Shown here piece by piece: positions 6,172-7,504 of a stretch of 7,504 nt of DNA. The stretch is taken from positions 1,609-9,112 of the forward strand of contig DYCJ01000086.1 of NCBI GenBank assembly GCA_019418195.1, read 5' to 3'. How positions within the stretch are numbered: position 1 is the stretch's first letter; each line of letters starts with the position of its first letter. The notes beneath the pieces are model-generated. The model saw nothing but the letters and a program-made list of their open reading frames with translations. It did no database searches and was not told the origin of the DNA. The position numbers were made by a program, and so were the translations under genes. The stretch comes from Clostridiales bacterium. Lineage in GTDB: Bacteria; Bacillota; Clostridia; Lachnospirales; Lachnospiraceae.

Positions 6172-7504
6172 ATCGCATCCACCTCCGCTAGAATCTGTCT
6201 GTTCGAGAATCCCTGCAGGTCCATTGCTCCGGACGGACATGTTACGGTACAAGCGCCGCATCCCTGACAAAGCGCATCGTTTACGACCGCAATACGTCTT
6301 GTCTCACGGATTCCGTGATCGTTCACCTCTTTATCTTCGTAGGTGATCGCTCCGTACGGGCAGACATTCGCACACTGGGAGCATCCGTTACACATCAGCT
6401 CGTCGGAATGTGCCGTACACGGATTGGTCAGCAGTTTATCTTTGGCGAGAAGTCCGATCGCCTTTACAGCGGCAGCTCCTGCCTGGGATACAGTCTCCGG
6501 AATATCTTTCGGTCCCTGGCATACACCGGAAAGGAAGATACCGGCTGTCGGTGACTCTACCGGACGAAGCTTCGCGTGAGCTTCTGTGAGGAAGTTGTTC
6601 GTATCGATACTTGCTGTCAGCATAGTAGCGATCTTTCTCACATCCGGGTTCGGCTCGATCGCTGCAGCAAGGACAACCATATCAGCCTCTTTTAAGATCT
6701 GTTTATTATCGATCAGGTCAGCCCCCTGTACGAGCAGTTTTCCGTTCGGCTGCGGAATGACTTTTCCGACCTGTCCTTTGATGTAGTTTACACCGTAATC
6801 TTCTACTGCTCTGCGGTAGAACTCATCGAAGTTCTTGCCCGGTGTTCTCACATCAATGTAGAATACCGTCACATTTGTATCCGGATATTTGTCGCGGATG
6901 AGCATTGCATGTTTTGCTGTGTACATACAGCAGACTTTTGAACAGTAGCTCTTGCCTCTGTCGTCCGCGCAGCGGCTTCCCACGCACTGGATGAATACGA
7001 TCTCCTTCGGGGCCTTTCCGTCAGAGAGACGCTCCAGATGTCCGCCTGTCGGTCCTGCTGCATTCATGATACGCTCCAGTTCAAGAGATGTGATGACATC
7101 CTTGCTCTGGCTGTATGCATACTCATCATATTTGTCAAGCTTGATCATATCAAAGCCTGTTGCCACAACGATAGCACCGTATTTTTCTGTAACGATCTCG
7201 TCGATCTGATCATAATCGATCGCGCCTGCCTGACACACTTTTGAACAGATACCGCATTTCCCTGTCTTGAACTTGATGCAGGCATCACGGTCAATGACCG
7301 GAACGTTCGGAACCGCCTGTGCAAACGGTGTGTAGATAGCACTTCTTGTATTCAAACCACGGTTGAACTCGCTGGGTGTCTTCTTGCTCGGACATTTTTC
7401 CTGGCATACACCGCAGCCTGTACATTTATTCATATCCACGCTTCTTGCTTTCTTGCGGATCTCAACTGTGAAATCTCCGACGAAACCGGATACGCTCTCT
7501 ACTT
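6162..7504 (-). CDS. hdrA: HdrA-type flavin/iron-sulfur electron-bifurcating subunit, N-terminus outside window
   Basis: The last 446 codons of an HdrA-family protein; the frame is open to the window edge, and family members are about 650 residues, so roughly the first 200 are missing. HdrA carries the FAD at which flavin-based electron bifurcation occurs and hands electrons to ferredoxin and a high-potential partner. In visible numbering: 4Fe-4S motifs at Cys27/30/33/37 and Cys75/83/86/90; HdrA signatures QCVGSR (173-178) and YCSKVCCMY (186-194); GVCQGPKDIPETVSQAGAAA (326-345) of the FAD/TrxR-like part; and a C-terminal double ferredoxin domain at Cys371/374/377/381 and Cys412/415/418/422. 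A GTG at 7439 could look like a start, but the 21 upstream codons continue the family sequence (VSGFVGDF, then EIRKKAR), so it is internal. The FAD glycine motif and the N-terminal cluster ligands lie outside the window. The gene overlaps flxD by 10 bases. Confidence 0.95.
   Translation of the reverse strand, partial: VESVSGFVGDFTVEIRKKARSVDMNKCTGCGVCQEKCPSKKTPSEFNRGLNTRSAIYTPFAQAVPNVPVIDRDACIKFKTGKCGICSKVCQAGAIDYDQIDEIVTEKYGAIVVATGFDMIKLDKYDEYAYSQSKDVITSLELERIMNAAGPTGGHLERLSDGKAPKEIVFIQCVGSRCADDRGKSYCSKVCCMYTAKHAMLIRDKYPDTNVTVFYIDVRTPGKNFDEFYRRAVEDYGVNYIKGQVGKVIPQPNGKLLVQGADLIDNKQILKEADMVVLAAAIEPNPDVRKIATMLTASIDTNNFLTEAHAKLRPVESPTAGIFLSGVCQGPKDIPETVSQAGAAAVKAIGLLAKDKLLTNPCTAHSDELMCNGCSQCANVCPYGAITYEDKEVNDHGIRETRRIAVVNDALCQGCGACTVTCPSGAMDLQGFSNRQILAEVDAICL
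6181..6186 (-). promoter_or_regulatory. Ribosome binding site that sets the flxD start
   Basis: GGAGGT on the minus strand, inside the end of hdrA, 9 bases before the ATG at 6171. It supports the 147-residue form over the 180-residue alternative starting at 6270. Confidence 0.8.

Noticed and set aside
5728..6270. 180-residue form of FlxD starting at 6270
   Set aside because: The first 33 residues lie within hdrA and do not look like the family; the ATG at 6171 has a strong GGAGGT site.
6162..7439. HdrA starting at the GTG at 7439
   Set aside because: The in-frame codons from 7440 to the window edge continue HdrA family sequence, so the protein starts outside the window.
1..7504. Promoters, terminators, riboswitches, CRISPR arrays, tRNAs or mobile elements
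   Set aside because: All gaps between genes are 17 bases or less and hold only ribosome binding sites; I saw no hairpin-plus-T-run, repeat array or transposase.

Overview
The window is one continuous stretch of eight genes on the minus strand, cut at both ends by the window. No gap between genes exceeds 17 bases, so it reads as the middle and end of one operon. Strong AGGAGG-type ribosome binding sites, a base composition near 50% GC, many cysteine-rich iron-sulfur proteins and the soluble Hdr/Flx modules point to a strict anaerobe of the Clostridia. A Lachnospiraceae-like gut or rumen bacterium fits best, but this is inferred from style and gene content, not from a marker gene.

In transcription order (right to left) the genes are: an HdrA-type flavin/iron-sulfur protein (5' end outside the window, to 6162); an MvhD/FlxD-type small iron-sulfur protein (6171-5728); two related iron-sulfur proteins with paired 4Fe-4S sites, FlxC-like (5740-4766) and FlxB-like (4762-3722); an FAD/NAD(P)H oxidoreductase, FlxA-like (3722-2868); a fumarate reductase type iron-sulfur subunit (2850-2176); a fumarate reductase type flavoprotein (2163-562); and the first 182 residues of an aspartate:alanine-exchanger family (AspT/SucE/YidE-like) membrane transporter (547 to beyond position 1).

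The likely joint role is a soluble, cytoplasmic, NAD(P)H-linked fumarate reductase. FlxA would take electrons from NAD(P)H, and FlxB, FlxC and FlxD would pass them to HdrA, the family in which flavin-based electron bifurcation takes place. In the classic HdrABC layout the high-potential electrons go to HdrB (heterodisulfide). No HdrB or HdrC is seen here, and a FrdAB pair sits in their place. This suggests that fumarate is the high-potential acceptor and that ferredoxin might be reduced at the same time. The flavoprotein keeps the residues needed for fumarate reduction but has Asn where classical FrdA/SdhA has the His that binds FAD covalently. It also lacks most of the usual C-terminal domain and has an N-terminal extension of about 85 residues. 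No membrane anchor subunits (FrdC/FrdD) are present in the window. The terminal transporter could move C4-dicarboxylates or aspartate, which would close a fumarate/succinate circuit.

The protein families are clear from the sequence. The coupling of Flx-HdrA to FrdAB, the bifurcation and the transporter substrate are inferences.
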